Below the pieces are notes generated by a model. That model saw only the letters and a list, made by a program, of their open reading frames with translations. It ran no database searches and was not told the origin of the DNA. This document shows positions 52,288 through 62,064 of a DNA stretch of 64,000 nucleotides, one piece after another. The stretch lies in NCBI RefSeq assembly GCF_042684485.1, contig NZ_JBHULM010000001.1:248001-312000 (forward strand). The letters run 5' to 3'. Position 1 is the first letter of the stretch. Each line of letters starts with the position of its first letter. This DNA comes from Oceanihabitans gracilariae (lineage in GTDB: Bacteria; Bacteroidota; Bacteroidia; Flavobacteriales; Flavobacteriaceae). Both the position numbers and the translations under genes were made by a program.

Positions 52288-53787
52288 ATGAGTTATTCAA
52301 AACCTAAGTTTAAAGAAAAATATGGCAATTTTATTAACGGAAAATTTGTAGAACCTTTAGGTGGTCAATATTTTGATAATACTTCACCTATAGATAATAG
52401 TTTTATTGCTAAATACCCTCGATCACAAAAAGAAGATGTGGAGTTGGCTTTAGATGCGGCAAATGCAGCAAAAGAAGCTTGGGGAAACACCTCAGCAACA
52501 GAAAGAGCTACTTTACTTAATAAGGTAGCAGATATAATAGAAGCTAATTTAGAAGAATTTGCACTTATTGAAACCTGTGATAACGGAAAACCTATTCGTG
52601 AAACTTTAAATGCAGATGTTCCTTTGGCAGCAGATCATTGGCGTTATTTTGCAGCTTGTATTCGCTCCGAAGAAGGAAGCGCAACAGAGCTAGATCAAAA
52701 TACTTTGTCTATGAATATTAAAGAGCCATTAGGTGTGGTAGGGCAAATTATTCCGTGGAATTTTCCATTATTAATGTTGTCTTGGAAATTACCTCCAGCT
52801 TTAGTAACAGGTAATTGCGTGGTTTTAAAACCAGCAGAGCAAACACCTTCTTCTGCTACTTTTTTAATGGAAAAAATTGCAGAGGTATTTCCTCCTGGAG
52901 TGGTAAATATTGTACATGGTTTTGGTCCTGAAGCAGGAAAACCTTTAGCGTCAAGCCCGAGAGTAGATAAAGTAGCCTTTACAGGAGAAACTACTACAGG
53001 ACAGTTAATTATGCAATACGCTTCTAAAAACTTAAATCCTGTTACTATGGAACTTGGTGGAAAATCACCAAATGTCTTCTTTAATTCGGTAATGGATCAT
53101 GATGATGCGTTTTTAGATAAAGCTATTGAAGGTGCTGTTTTATTTGCTTTCAATCAAGGAGAAGTATGTACTTGTCCTTCTAGAATTTTAGTGCAAGAAG
53201 ATATTTATGATGCCTTTATGGAGCGTGTTATTGAAAGAACCAATGCGATCATTCAAGATAGTCCGTATGATGTAAATACAATGGTTGGTGCACAAGCATC
53301 TAATGATCAGTATGAAAAAATACAATCGTACTTTAAAATTGGTAAAGACGAAGGTGCTAAAGTACTAACAGGAGGATCTGCAAATACACTACCAGGAGAT
53401 TTAGCAAACGGTTTCTATATTAAACCAACAATTTTAGAAGGACATAACAAAATGAGAGTCTTTCAAGAAGAAATTTTTGGTCCAGTAGCTTGTGTTACTA
53501 AATTTAAAGATGAAGCCGAAGCTATTGAAATTGCTAACGATACACTTTACGGTTTAGGAGCAGGAGTATGGACACGTGATGCACACCAACTATATCAAAT
53601 ACCAAGAGCTATACAAGCAGGACGTGTTTGGGTGAACTGCTACCATTCATATCCAGCACATGCACCATTTGGAGGTTATAAAAAATCAGGTTTTGGTAGA
53701 GAGAATCATGTAATGATGCTTAATTACTATCGTCAAACTAAAAACATGCTAATCTCTTATGATAAAAATAAATTAGGTTTCTTTTAG
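52288..53787 (+). CDS. AldB/ExaC-type aldehyde dehydrogenase
   Basis: 499-residue NAD(P)-dependent dehydrogenase. Motifs: PLGVVGQIIPWNFPLLM, FTGETTTGQLIM, ELGGKSPNVFF with the general-base Glu, and the catalytic loop FNQGEVCTCPSR with Cys294 as nucleophile by alignment; this GEVCTCPSR form is typical of AldB/acetaldehyde dehydrogenases. Oxidises acetaldehyde or similar short aldehydes to acids, which the acyl-CoA synthetase at the end of the window could activate. Controlled by the divergent AraC gene. Confidence 0.94.
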   Translation: MSYSKPKFKEKYGNFINGKFVEPLGGQYFDNTSPIDNSFIAKYPRSQKEDVELALDAANAAKEAWGNTSATERATLLNKVADIIEANLEEFALIETCDNGKPIRETLNADVPLAADHWRYFAACIRSEEGSATELDQNTLSMNIKEPLGVVGQIIPWNFPLLMLSWKLPPALVTGNCVVLKPAEQTPSSATFLMEKIAEVFPPGVVNIVHGFGPEAGKPLASSPRVDKVAFTGETTTGQLIMQYASKNLNPVTMELGGKSPNVFFNSVMDHDDAFLDKAIEGAVLFAFNQGEVCTCPSRILVQEDIYDAFMERVIERTNAIIQDSPYDVNTMVGAQASNDQYEKIQSYFKIGKDEGAKVLTGGSANTLPGDLANGFYIKPTILEGHNKMRVFQEEIFGPVACVTKFKDEAEAIEIANDTLYGLGAGVWTRDAHQLYQIPRAIQAGRVWVNCYHSYPAHAPFGGYKKSGFGRENHVMMLNYYRQTKNMLISYDKNKLGFF

Positions 53788-53807
53788 TAGAATTGATTAA
53801 TAGCGTG

Positions 53808-53840
53808 AAAGGCTGAATTACATACAATTCAGCCTTTTTT
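53808..53840 (+). terminator. Terminator after the aldehyde dehydrogenase gene
   Basis: AAAGGCTGAATT / AATTCAGCCTTT stem with T run. Confidence 0.9.
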
Positions 53841-53854
53841 AATATCTTTAAATT

Positions 53855-54208
53855 ATGGAAAGAGTAGCAATAACAGAAGCAGCAGAAAAAATATTAGAAC
53901 AGTTAAAAGAAAAACATGGCGAATTAATTTTTCACCAAAGTGGAGGATGTTGTGATGGTTCTGCACCTATGCTTTTAGAAAAAGAAGAAATGTATATAGA
54001 TGAAAGCGATGTGCTTTTGGGTACTTTAAATGGTGTAAATTTTTATATGAATCAAGATCAATTTGAATATTGGAAACATACCCACTTAACAGTAGATGTT
54101 ACAGAAGGTCGTGGTGCTAGTTTTTCTTTAGAAATCCCTTTAGGACTTCGTTTTCTAATTCATTCTAGATTATTAACCGAAGAAGAAGAAGCTTTTTTTA
54201 ATGAATAA
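53855..54208 (+). CDS. DUF779 protein
   Basis: 117 residues with the DUF779 core HQSGGCCDGSAPMLL and the C-terminal GRGASFSLEIPLGLRFLIHSR. The family is consistently encoded beside AldB-type aldehyde dehydrogenases but has no proven function; the Cys pair could bind metal. A terminator lies between the two genes, so read-through is needed for co-expression. Confidence 0.9.
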   Translation: MERVAITEAAEKILEQLKEKHGELIFHQSGGCCDGSAPMLLEKEEMYIDESDVLLGTLNGVNFYMNQDQFEYWKHTHLTVDVTEGRGASFSLEIPLGLRFLIHSRLLTEEEEAFFNE

Positions 54209-54251
54209 TATACTTCAGAAAATCATATAGCATTTTCATTTTAATAATTTT

Positions 54252-54294
54252 AGCTCTAAAAATCATGTATATTATTGATTTTAGGGCTTTTTTT
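54252..54294 (+). terminator. Terminator after the DUF779 gene
   Basis: AGCTCTAAAAATCA / TGATTTTAGGGCT imperfect stem with a T7 tail. Confidence 0.75.
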
Positions 54295-54372
54295 ATGGCT
54301 AATAATTAAATTTTTAACAATTTCATTTTAATTTTATTGCTAAATTAATATATTTATGCTAAATAGATATAT

Positions 54373-54792
54373 ATGAAAATAGATTTATGTCCAAATTGTG
54401 GTTCAGATCATTACATTAAAAGTGGAATAGTAAATGATAGACAGCGTTATAAGTGTAAAAAGTGTAACTATTTTTTTTCAGTAAATAAGATAGGTAAGAA
54501 GATAGACGACTATTACGTGAATAAATCGCTGCAATTGTATTTAGAAGGTTTAACCTATCGTGAAATTGAGCGTATTTTAGGTATTTCGCATGTTAGTATC
54601 ATGAATTGGGTGAAAAAATACAATATTAAACGTCCAATGAATTCTAATTACCATCCAACATATAAAATTTTAAACGCAAAAGAGTTGGCTGTTTATTTTA
54701 GTAATGCAGAAAATATTAAAGGAGCAGGTGTTGTGGTTACAGAGTTAGGAGATAAATTTATGCTTATTAAATGGGAGCGTTTTAAAGATTAG
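54373..54792 (+). CDS. Domesticated IS1/InsA-like zinc-ribbon HTH protein
   Basis: 139 residues. N-terminal zinc ribbon with C6-P-N-C9 and C28-K-K-C31 (CPNCGSDHYIKSG, RYKCKKCNYFFS), followed by a helix-turn-helix (about 55-85, LTYREIERILGISHVSIMNWVKKY), as in InsA of IS1-type elements. The C-terminal 50 residues contain no DDE catalytic part, and no inverted repeats or transposase second frame flank the gene. It is therefore probably a fixed DNA-binding protein, perhaps regulating the short-chain acid genes that follow. Confidence 0.75.
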   Translation: MKIDLCPNCGSDHYIKSGIVNDRQRYKCKKCNYFFSVNKIGKKIDDYYVNKSLQLYLEGLTYREIERILGISHVSIMNWVKKYNIKRPMNSNYHPTYKILNAKELAVYFSNAENIKGAGVVVTELGDKFMLIKWERFKD

Positions 54793-54899
54793 TATAGTAA
54801 ATTAACAAATAGGTATATTATTTTTTTGTTAACAGATTGTTTTTAAGAGATTAGTAGTGCACACAAAACCAATTAATTACTAACTAACCTTTTTTAACA

Positions 54900-56147
54900 A
54901 TGAAAAAACAAACCTTTTTGTTGCTAGGACTCTTTTTATTGTCCTTTCAATTCATTAGAGCTCAAGGATCTCCTGACTATACAGGAGGCCTTAAGTTTAA
55001 ATTTAATGAAGATGGCTCTAAGTATCTTCGGTTAATTTCTTGGGCACAAGTTCAAGCCAACTACAATACCGACGAAACTTTTGATGCTAACGGAAACGAA
55101 AACAGTAAATTAAATTTTAATTTACGTCGTGCTCGTGTTTTAATGTTTGCACAAATTAACAAAGACTTCTTAATTGTTACACATTTCGGATTAAACAGTT
55201 TAACCAGTACTACCTTAAGTCCTACAGGAAAAGGAGATGGTTCACAACTCTTTTTTCACGATGTTTGGGCGCAATATAATGTAGCCGACAAGCATACTGT
55301 TGGTGGTGGTTTACATTATTTTAATGGTATTTCAAGATTAAATAATCAAAGTACCTTAAACATGATGACATTAGATAACAATCGTCAATCATGGGCTACT
55401 ATAGGTCTTTCTGATCAATTTGCACGTCATTTAGGAGTTTTTGCAAAAGGTAGTTTTAACAAATTACAATATCGTGTTGCTATAAATGATGCTTCTAGTT
55501 CTTCTTTAGATACTCGAACTGCTGTTGCAGGAGGAGATGCTGTGTATAATGGTCGCACTACTTTAGGTTCTAAAGATGCAGGAAAAACGTATGCAGGATA
55601 TTTTGATTATCATTTTTTAGATCAAGAATCTAACTTTTTACCTTATAAAGTAGGAACTTATTTAGGTACTAAAAAAGTGTTTAATGTAGGAGCAGGTTTC
55701 TTCTTACATCCTAAAGGAGCTGTAATAGATACAGGTACTGCGTTAACACCAGAGTTAAAAGGGGAAGATGTTTCCATTTTTGCTGTAGATGCATTTTATG
55801 ATGCTCCAATAGGTGAAAAAGGTAGCGCTATTACTGCTTATGCTGTTTATCAAAATAGTGACTACGGAAAAAATTACTTGTATAGCGCTTATGGTACAGG
55901 TAGTATGCTATATGGTCATGTAGGTTATGTCTTTAATGGCGAAAAAACAAAAACCAGATTTCAACCTTATGTAAGCTATGGTACACATAGTTATGATGCT
56001 GTAAGTGACGACAGGTCTACATTAGGTATTGGTATTAATGCTTTTATGAATGGTCACAATTCAAAATTAACTTTAGAATATAATAATCAACAATTTGGTG
56101 CTATAGATACTAATACTATTTCACTACAAGCAATGATTTATCTATAA
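54900..56147 (+). CDS. Outer-membrane porin of the symporter operon
   Basis: 415 residues: signal peptide (ends FIRAQ), then amphipathic beta strands of a 16-strand-type porin (KYLRLISWAQVQANYN, NFNLRRARVLMFAQINKDFLIVTHFG) ending FGAIDTNTISLQAMIYL. Resembles OprP/OprO-like porins in the N-terminal region. Directly precedes the symporter subunits (11 bp), so it likely admits the same small organic acid to the periplasm. Confidence 0.8.
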   Translation: MKKQTFLLLGLFLLSFQFIRAQGSPDYTGGLKFKFNEDGSKYLRLISWAQVQANYNTDETFDANGNENSKLNFNLRRARVLMFAQINKDFLIVTHFGLNSLTSTTLSPTGKGDGSQLFFHDVWAQYNVADKHTVGGGLHYFNGISRLNNQSTLNMMTLDNNRQSWATIGLSDQFARHLGVFAKGSFNKLQYRVAINDASSSSLDTRTAVAGGDAVYNGRTTLGSKDAGKTYAGYFDYHFLDQESNFLPYKVGTYLGTKKVFNVGAGFFLHPKGAVIDTGTALTPELKGEDVSIFAVDAFYDAPIGEKGSAITAYAVYQNSDYGKNYLYSAYGTGSMLYGHVGYVFNGEKTKTRFQPYVSYGTHSYDAVSDDRSTLGIGINAFMNGHNSKLTLEYNNQQFGAIDTNTISLQAMIYL

Positions 56148-56158
56148 AACGTATAACT

Positions 56159-56419
56159 ATGAGTGAAAAACAAGAACACGCATCTGCGTATTGGAAAGAA
56201 AATCTTAAATATTTAATCATTTTGCTAACCATTTGGTTTGTAGTATCCTTTGGCTGTGGCATATTATTTAGAGAGGCTTTAAATGAAATTAGACTTGGAG
56301 GCTTTAAACTAGGTTTCTGGTTTGCACAACAAGGATCTATATATGTATTCGTAATTCTCATTTTCGTTTACGTAAGATTAATGAATAAACTAGATAAAAA
56401 ATACGGTTTCGACGAGTAG
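56159..56419 (+). CDS. DUF4212 small subunit of the solute:Na+ symporter
   Basis: 86 residues, two membrane helices; ASAYWKENLKYLIILLTIWFVVSFGCGILF and IRLGGFKLGFWFAQQGSIYVFVILIFVYVRLMNKLD are typical of the DUF4212 family, always encoded just before a VC_2705-type symporter. Forms or stabilises the transporter with the next gene's product. Confidence 0.93.
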   Translation: MSEKQEHASAYWKENLKYLIILLTIWFVVSFGCGILFREALNEIRLGGFKLGFWFAQQGSIYVFVILIFVYVRLMNKLDKKYGFDE

Positions 56420-56532
56420 TCTAAACGAATAACTTAATTGTTTGTTTTAAATTTTATTGCCAAACGGAAAGTATAAACTTCTTATTCACAGCATGTAAAA
56501 TTTAATCCAAACTTAAAAAACAAAAATATATT

Positions 56533-58299
56533 ATGAGTGTACAAACTTGGACATGGTTATTAGTAGGGATTACTTTTGCCTTATATTTCGGAATCGCAAT
56601 TTGGGCTAGAGCTGGCTCAACTAAAGAATTTTATGTTGCTGGTGGAGGTGTTTCTCCTTTAGCAAATGGTATGGCAACTGCAGCAGATTGGATGAGTGCA
56701 GCTTCCTTTATTAGTATGGCAGGAATTATCTCCTTTGCAGGTTATGATGGTTCTGTGTATTTAATGGGTTGGACAGGTGGATACGTGCTTTTAGCCTTAC
56801 TATTAGCACCTTATTTACGTAAGTTTGGTAAGTTTACTGTACCAGATTTTATTGGCGATAGATATTACTCAAATACCGCTAGAACCGTTGCTGTAATTTG
56901 TGCTTTAATTGTATCTTTTACCTATGTTGCAGGTCAAATGCGTGGTGTAGGTATTGTGTTTTCACAGTTCTTACAAGTAGACATTAATTTAGGTGTAATA
57001 ATCGGGATGACTGTTGTACTAACTTTTGCCTTATTAGGTGGTATGAAAGGAATTACATATACACAAGTAGCACAATACTGTGTATTAATCTTTGCTTTTA
57101 TGGTTCCTGCATTTTTTATCTCTATGCAAATGACAGGAAATATCATTCCGCAAATAGGAATGGGAGGTACGCTTGAAGGTGGTGAGTTTTTATTAGATAA
57201 ACTAGATAAATTACATACCGAACTCGGTTTTAACGAATATACAAGCGGAACAAAATCTACTTGGGATGTTTTTGCAATTACCTTAGCATTAATGACAGGA
57301 ACAGCAGGATTACCTCACGTAATTGTGCGTTTCTTTACAGTACCAAAAGTAAAAGATGCACGTAAATCTGCTGGATACGCATTGTTTTTAATTGCTATTT
57401 TATACACTACAGCACCAGCAATTGCAGTGTTTTCAAGAACAAACTTAATTGAAACGGTAAGTAATAAAGAATATACAGAAATTCCTCAATGGTTTAAAAA
57501 CTGGGAAAATACAGGTTTAATCGCTTGGGCAGATAAAAATGGAGATGGTAAAATTCAATATGTAAGTGGAAATGCCTTATCTAGTAAAAAACCTAATTAT
57601 ACAGATGCAAGAGGAGCACATGGCGAACGTGTAATAACCAATGCTAGTACAGCAGAAAACGAATTGTATGTAGATAGAGATATTATGGTATTGGCAAATC
57701 CAGAAATTGCAAATCTTCCTAATTGGGTGATTGCATTGGTAGCAGCTGGTGGTTTAGCAGCAGCATTATCTACTGCAGCAGGATTGTTATTGGTAATCTC
57801 AACGTCTATTTCTCATGATTTAATTAAAAAACAATTAAAACCAGATATTTCGGATAAAGGCGAATTAACTGCAGCAAGAATTTCCATTTTTGTAGCAATA
57901 TTAATTGCTGGTTACTTTGGTATTAATCCACCAGGATTTGTAGCAGCAGTCGTCGCATTAGCCTTTGGTCTTGCAGCAGCATCTTTCTTTCCTGCTATTA
58001 TTTTAGGAATTTTTGATAAACGTATGAATAGCCAAGGAGCCATTTCAGGAATGGTAGTTGGTATTGTATTAATGTTGTTTTATATGATGAAATTTAAATT
58101 GAATATGTTTGGCGGTGGTACAAGCGCAGATTGGTGGTTTGGTACTTCACCAGAAGGATTTGGTACTGTAGCAATGTGCGTAAATATTGTAATTTCATTT
58201 GTGGTTTCACGTATGACAGCAGCACCACCTCAAAATGTACAAGACATGGTAGAGAGTATAAGAATACCTTCAGGAGCAGGTGAAGCTTCAGAGCATTAA
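56533..58299 (+). CDS. VC_2705/ActP-like solute:sodium symporter
   Basis: 588-residue member of the SSS family with about 13 helices. N-terminal STKEFYVAGGGVSPLANGMATAADWMSAASFISMAG and the sodium-site region GLAAALSTAAGLLLVISTSISHDL. A soluble insert around 305-380 includes GDGKIQY. Imports acetate, propionate or a similar monocarboxylate; the DUF4212 partner, sensor kinase and acyl-CoA synthetase downstream fit that role. Confidence 0.92.
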   Translation: MSVQTWTWLLVGITFALYFGIAIWARAGSTKEFYVAGGGVSPLANGMATAADWMSAASFISMAGIISFAGYDGSVYLMGWTGGYVLLALLLAPYLRKFGKFTVPDFIGDRYYSNTARTVAVICALIVSFTYVAGQMRGVGIVFSQFLQVDINLGVIIGMTVVLTFALLGGMKGITYTQVAQYCVLIFAFMVPAFFISMQMTGNIIPQIGMGGTLEGGEFLLDKLDKLHTELGFNEYTSGTKSTWDVFAITLALMTGTAGLPHVIVRFFTVPKVKDARKSAGYALFLIAILYTTAPAIAVFSRTNLIETVSNKEYTEIPQWFKNWENTGLIAWADKNGDGKIQYVSGNALSSKKPNYTDARGAHGERVITNASTAENELYVDRDIMVLANPEIANLPNWVIALVAAGGLAAALSTAAGLLLVISTSISHDLIKKQLKPDISDKGELTAARISIFVAILIAGYFGINPPGFVAAVVALAFGLAAASFFPAIILGIFDKRMNSQGAISGMVVGIVLMLFYMMKFKLNMFGGGTSADWWFGTSPEGFGTVAMCVNIVISFVVSRMTAAPPQNVQDMVESIRIPSGAGEASEH

Positions 58300-58352
58300 A
58301 AAGTTGTTATTAAACAATTTATAGTCTCTTAATTTTAGTTTACTTAGTTAGC

Positions 58353-58384
58353 AAATCAGCATTACAATTTTGTAGTGCTGATTT
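58353..58384 (+). terminator. Terminator after the symporter gene
   Basis: AAATCAGCATTACA / TGTAGTGCTGATTT stem; T-tail short, so possibly partial. Confidence 0.65.
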
Positions 58385-58511
58385 CTTATATTAGTAAAAT
58401 ATTATTACTATACTTATTCATTAGTAAGCTGTAAAAAAGACTCTTTTTTTTTTAAGAGGAAAGCAAAATTTTAACTTTATTAAATCCCTAAATAGGAGTA
58501 AAACCAAGCAA

Positions 58512-58706
58512 ATGAAAAAACGTCACGAACAAAAACTTGTTGTGTTATCTATAGCTTTATTTCTAATTTTTAATATACCATTTATTCTAATTTTTAATTT
58601 TGAAGGCGCTATTTTTGGTATACCAACGCTCTATTTTTCAATATTTTCTGTTTGGCTATTATCTATCATTATTTGTTATATCGTATTAACACGTCATTAT
58701 GAATAA
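58512..58706 (+). CDS. Small two-helix membrane protein before the symporter-kinase
   Basis: 64 residues with two hydrophobic spans (about 9-30 and 38-58). Size, topology and position before an SSS-domain protein recall DUF3311/DUF4212-like accessory subunits, but no firm signature is visible. Its 3' end overlaps the next gene by 8 bp, so the two are translationally coupled. A -7 box TAACTTTA is at 58472-58479. Confidence 0.72.
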   Translation: MKKRHEQKLVVLSIALFLIFNIPFILIFNFEGAIFGIPTLYFSIFSVWLLSIIICYIVLTRHYE

Positions 58707-61389
58707 TTACACTTTAATCACCATTATTGTAATTTATTTGGCTGTGTTATTTTACATTGCATTTCTTGCTGAAAAAAAAAGACAAAGCAAATGGGTAAAT
58801 AATCCGTATGTATATACTTTGTCTTTAGCAGTTTATTGTTCTGCATGGACCTACTATGGTAGTGTTGGTATAGCAGCAAACTCAGGAATTAATTTTTTGC
58901 CTATTTATTTAGGTCCTGTAATTGCTGTGCCTTTATGGATTGTAGTGCTCAGAAAAATTATTAGAATTTCTAAACAGCATAAAATTTCATCCATAGCAGA
59001 TTTTATATCTCTTCGTTACGGAAACAATAGGTTTTTAGGTGCATTAGTAACTATTATTTGTCTTTTTGGTACGCTACCATACATTTCTTTACAGCTAAAA
59101 GCCGTTTCTGAAACTTTTGAAATCATGTCTGATGATTCTAGTTATATTTCAACAACTGTAATAGACGATTCTACGTTTTATGTAGCTTTACTATTGGCTG
59201 TTTTTGCTACTTTTTTTGGTACACAAAGAACAGATGCTTCAGAAAAACATAAAGGAATCATCGCTTCTGTAGCTTTTGAGTCTGTTTTAAAATTGGTATT
59301 CTTTTTAATTATTGGTGTATATGTTACCTATTATTTGTTTGATGGTACAACAGATATTTATAATCAAATTTCGGTATCTCCAAATTTTAAACAACTCACT
59401 ACCTTAAGCGGAGTAGAAGACGGACTTAATTGGTTGTATTTAATTTCTTTATCCTTTATGGCTGTTTTTTTATTACCAAGACAATTTCAAGTTTCGGTAT
59501 TAGAGAACAATAGAGAAAAGCACTTAAAAAAAGCCATTTGGTTGTTTCCGTTGTACTTATTGTTATTTAACCTGTTTGTTATTTTTATAGCTTGGGCAGG
59601 AAAACTTACCTTTGGTAGTACTGAAAATGCCGAATACTATTCCTTGTTATTACCGCTAGAAAACAATAATTCCTTTTTAGCAACACTAGTGTTTTTAGGA
59701 GGTTTTTCAGCAGTAATCTCTATGGTTATTGTGTCTACATTAGCATTGTCCACAATGGTAAGTAACAACTTAATTATTCCTTATGGTTTTCTAGATAAAT
59801 TCATAAAAAATCAACCTGAAAGAAATTCTAAATACATAAAAAACATACGTCGTATTTCTATTTTTACAATTATAATTTCTGCGTATTTCTTTTATGTGTT
59901 GTTCTCTAAAGAGTTGTCTTTATATTCTATAGGTTTAATATCTTTTGTAATTATAGCACAATTAGCTCCTTCCTTTTTTCTTGGTTTATATTGGAATCGT
60001 GGTTCTTCAAAAGCAGCTATTATAGGAGCGCTCGTAGGGTTTTGTATTGCAATTTACACCTTGGTTTTACCTTTTACTTTACGTGTATACACAGGAACAG
60101 ATGATTTTACTCAGTTTGGTTTGTTTAATATTTCTAGTTTAAAACCTTATGCGCTTTTTGGTATCGACTTTTTAAGTCCGCCAGCACATGCTTTTTTCTG
60201 GAGTATGACTTTTAATGTAATGATGTATATGGTGGTTTCCTTACTAGCAAAAGGAAATTATAGAGAGCGTAATTATGCCGAAATGTTTGTAGATAGCAGA
60301 AACTTTACAAGGCTTCAAGACAGTGCTTTGGTATGGAAAGGAGAGGCTTATGTTGCAGATATTAAAAATGTGTTGATTCGTTTTCTAGGCGAAAAAAGAG
60401 CTTCACGTGCCTTAAATATTTTCTTTACTAAATATAAACTACCAAAAGATACACAGTTGGCAGATGCACGTTTAATTAATTTTTCTGAAAAACTACTAAC
60501 CGGAAGCATAGGTTCTGCTTCGGCTAAAATACTTATTGCTAGTGTGGTAAAAGAAGAACGTGTTAGTTTGGTAGAGGTTTTAAAGATTTTAGAAGAATCT
60601 AAAGAAAACATTGTTAGCAATAAAGTACTGTTAGAAAAATCTAATGAGCTTACTCAGCTTTCTTCTAAACTTAAAGAAGCTAATGAAGAATTAATAAGTA
60701 AAGACAAACAAAAAGATGAGTTTTTAGATACGGTTGCACATGAACTTAAAACACCAATTACAGGTATTCGTGCAGCAACAGAGTTATTGATGGATGAAGA
60801 TGATGAAATGCCAAAAGACATAAAGGCGCAGTTTTTAAAAAATATTCTTCAAGATTCTGATCGTTTAGGAAGGTTAATTCATAATATTCTAGATTTTGAA
60901 AAACTAGAAACAGGACGTTTAAACTTAGATTTACAATATCAAGATATTCAAAAAACCATTGTAAAAGCTATTAATAGTATTTCTCAAATTGCAGCCAAAA
61001 AAGAAGTGCAAATTATTAATAAGAATACACATGGTTTTATAACCAGTTATGATGAAGATAGAATTCTTCAAGTATTAACCAATTTACTGTCTAATGCTAT
61101 TAAATTTTGCGAAAGTAAAACAGGTGAAATTATAGTAGATTATAAGTTAGGAAATGAAAGAGTTGAAATCTCTGTAACAGACAATGGTAAAGGGATTCCT
61201 GAAGAAGATTTTGATTATATTTTTGATAAATTTTACCAGTCTAAACACCAAAACACTAGAAAACCAGCAGGTAGTGGTTTAGGTTTAGCAATTACTAAAC
61301 AGATAGTAGAAAAACACCAAGGAAAAATTTGGGCAGAAAAAGGTGTAAAAAAAGGCGCTATACTTGTTTTTACCATCCCTTTTAAGTAA
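58699..61389 (+). CDS. Sodium:solute symporter-histidine kinase fusion (CbrA-like)
   Basis: 896 residues. Residues 1-525 are a full SSS-type transporter (AWTYYGSVGIAANSGINFLPIYLGP; about 13 helices). After a linker and coiled coil (about 620-675) come HisKA with H681 in DTVAHELKTPITGIRAA, and HATPase_c with N-box NLLSNAIKF, DNGKGIPEEDF and GSGLGLAITKQIV. In CbrA-type proteins the transporter part senses or transports the ligand and signals through the kinase. Here it probably monitors the same acid handled by the neighbouring symporter. The partner regulator follows 16 bp later. Confidence 0.93.
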   Translation: MNNYTLITIIVIYLAVLFYIAFLAEKKRQSKWVNNPYVYTLSLAVYCSAWTYYGSVGIAANSGINFLPIYLGPVIAVPLWIVVLRKIIRISKQHKISSIADFISLRYGNNRFLGALVTIICLFGTLPYISLQLKAVSETFEIMSDDSSYISTTVIDDSTFYVALLLAVFATFFGTQRTDASEKHKGIIASVAFESVLKLVFFLIIGVYVTYYLFDGTTDIYNQISVSPNFKQLTTLSGVEDGLNWLYLISLSFMAVFLLPRQFQVSVLENNREKHLKKAIWLFPLYLLLFNLFVIFIAWAGKLTFGSTENAEYYSLLLPLENNNSFLATLVFLGGFSAVISMVIVSTLALSTMVSNNLIIPYGFLDKFIKNQPERNSKYIKNIRRISIFTIIISAYFFYVLFSKELSLYSIGLISFVIIAQLAPSFFLGLYWNRGSSKAAIIGALVGFCIAIYTLVLPFTLRVYTGTDDFTQFGLFNISSLKPYALFGIDFLSPPAHAFFWSMTFNVMMYMVVSLLAKGNYRERNYAEMFVDSRNFTRLQDSALVWKGEAYVADIKNVLIRFLGEKRASRALNIFFTKYKLPKDTQLADARLINFSEKLLTGSIGSASAKILIASVVKEERVSLVEVLKILEESKENIVSNKVLLEKSNELTQLSSKLKEANEELISKDKQKDEFLDTVAHELKTPITGIRAATELLMDEDDEMPKDIKAQFLKNILQDSDRLGRLIHNILDFEKLETGRLNLDLQYQDIQKTIVKAINSISQIAAKKEVQIINKNTHGFITSYDEDRILQVLTNLLSNAIKFCESKTGEIIVDYKLGNERVEISVTDNGKGIPEEDFDYIFDKFYQSKHQNTRKPAGSGLGLAITKQIVEKHQGKIWAEKGVKKGAILVFTIPFK

Positions 61390-61405
61390 ATTGTTCCCTT
61401 AAAGT

Positions 61406-61771
61406 ATGAAGAAGAAAATTTTAATTGTAGACGACGAGCCAAATATTGTCATGTCGTTAGAATACACTTTTAAAAAACAAGATTTTGAAGTGTTTATTGC
61501 AAGAGATGGAAGTGAAGCTTTAGAAATTTTAAAACATCATATACCAGATGTTGTTTTGTTAGATATTATGATGCCAAATGTAGATGGTTACCAAACCTTG
61601 ACACAGATAAAGAAAACAGACAGTTTAAAAAATACCAAAGTTGTATTTTTAACTGCTAAAAATAAAGCTTCAGATATAGAAAAGGGTTTAAAACTTGGAG
61701 CAGATAAGTATTTAAACAAACCTTTTTCAGTTAAAAAAATAGTTTCAGAAATACTGGAACTCATAGCTTAG
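61406..61771 (+). CDS. Receiver-only response regulator
   Basis: 121 residues forming just a CheY-like receiver: acidic pocket VDDEP, phosphoacceptor D53 in VVLLDIMMPN, conserved T in FLTAK and K105 in LNKPF. No output domain, unlike CbrB, so signalling must go through protein contact or a phosphorelay. Partner of the symporter-kinase. Candidate downstream factor in this window: the zinc-ribbon HTH protein at 54373 (inference only). Confidence 0.93.
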   Translation: MKKKILIVDDEPNIVMSLEYTFKKQDFEVFIARDGSEALEILKHHIPDVVLLDIMMPNVDGYQTLTQIKKTDSLKNTKVVFLTAKNKASDIEKGLKLGADKYLNKPFSVKKIVSEILELIA

Positions 61772-61843
61772 AAATAGTTTTTTAAGTTTTATTAAAATTG
61801 GTTTTGTGTGCAAACAAACTAAGTTTAATTAAAGTTTAAAGAC

Positions 61844-62062
61844 ATGAAATTTCGCATCAACCCATTAATGTCAGATATTATTATTAGTATCTATATTATT
61901 GGAACCCTTTTTTTAAGGTTTAAATTCGAAAACAAAACCAATGTAAGCCCTTTATTATCTATAGTAATGGGAGTTTGTTTTGTGGTTATTATTTGGGCAC
62001 TTATCAAGCTAAAAGTGCTTAATCCTAATTGGTTTGGCTTATTTAATTATAAAAAAGCATAG
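61844..62062 (+). CDS. Small membrane protein before the acyl-CoA synthetase gene
   Basis: 72 residues with two hydrophobic spans (about 9-25 and 36-57) and a basic C-terminus (GLFNYKKA). Not recognised. Separated by only 2 bp from the acyl-CoA synthetase gene, so co-transcribed. Confidence 0.65.
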   Translation: MKFRINPLMSDIIISIYIIGTLFLRFKFENKTNVSPLLSIVMGVCFVVIIWALIKLKVLNPNWFGLFNYKKA

Positions 62063-62064
62063 CC

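Noticed and set aside
54373..54792. An active IS1-family insertion sequence
   Set aside because: No DDE domain, second frame, terminal inverted repeats or target duplication around the gene.
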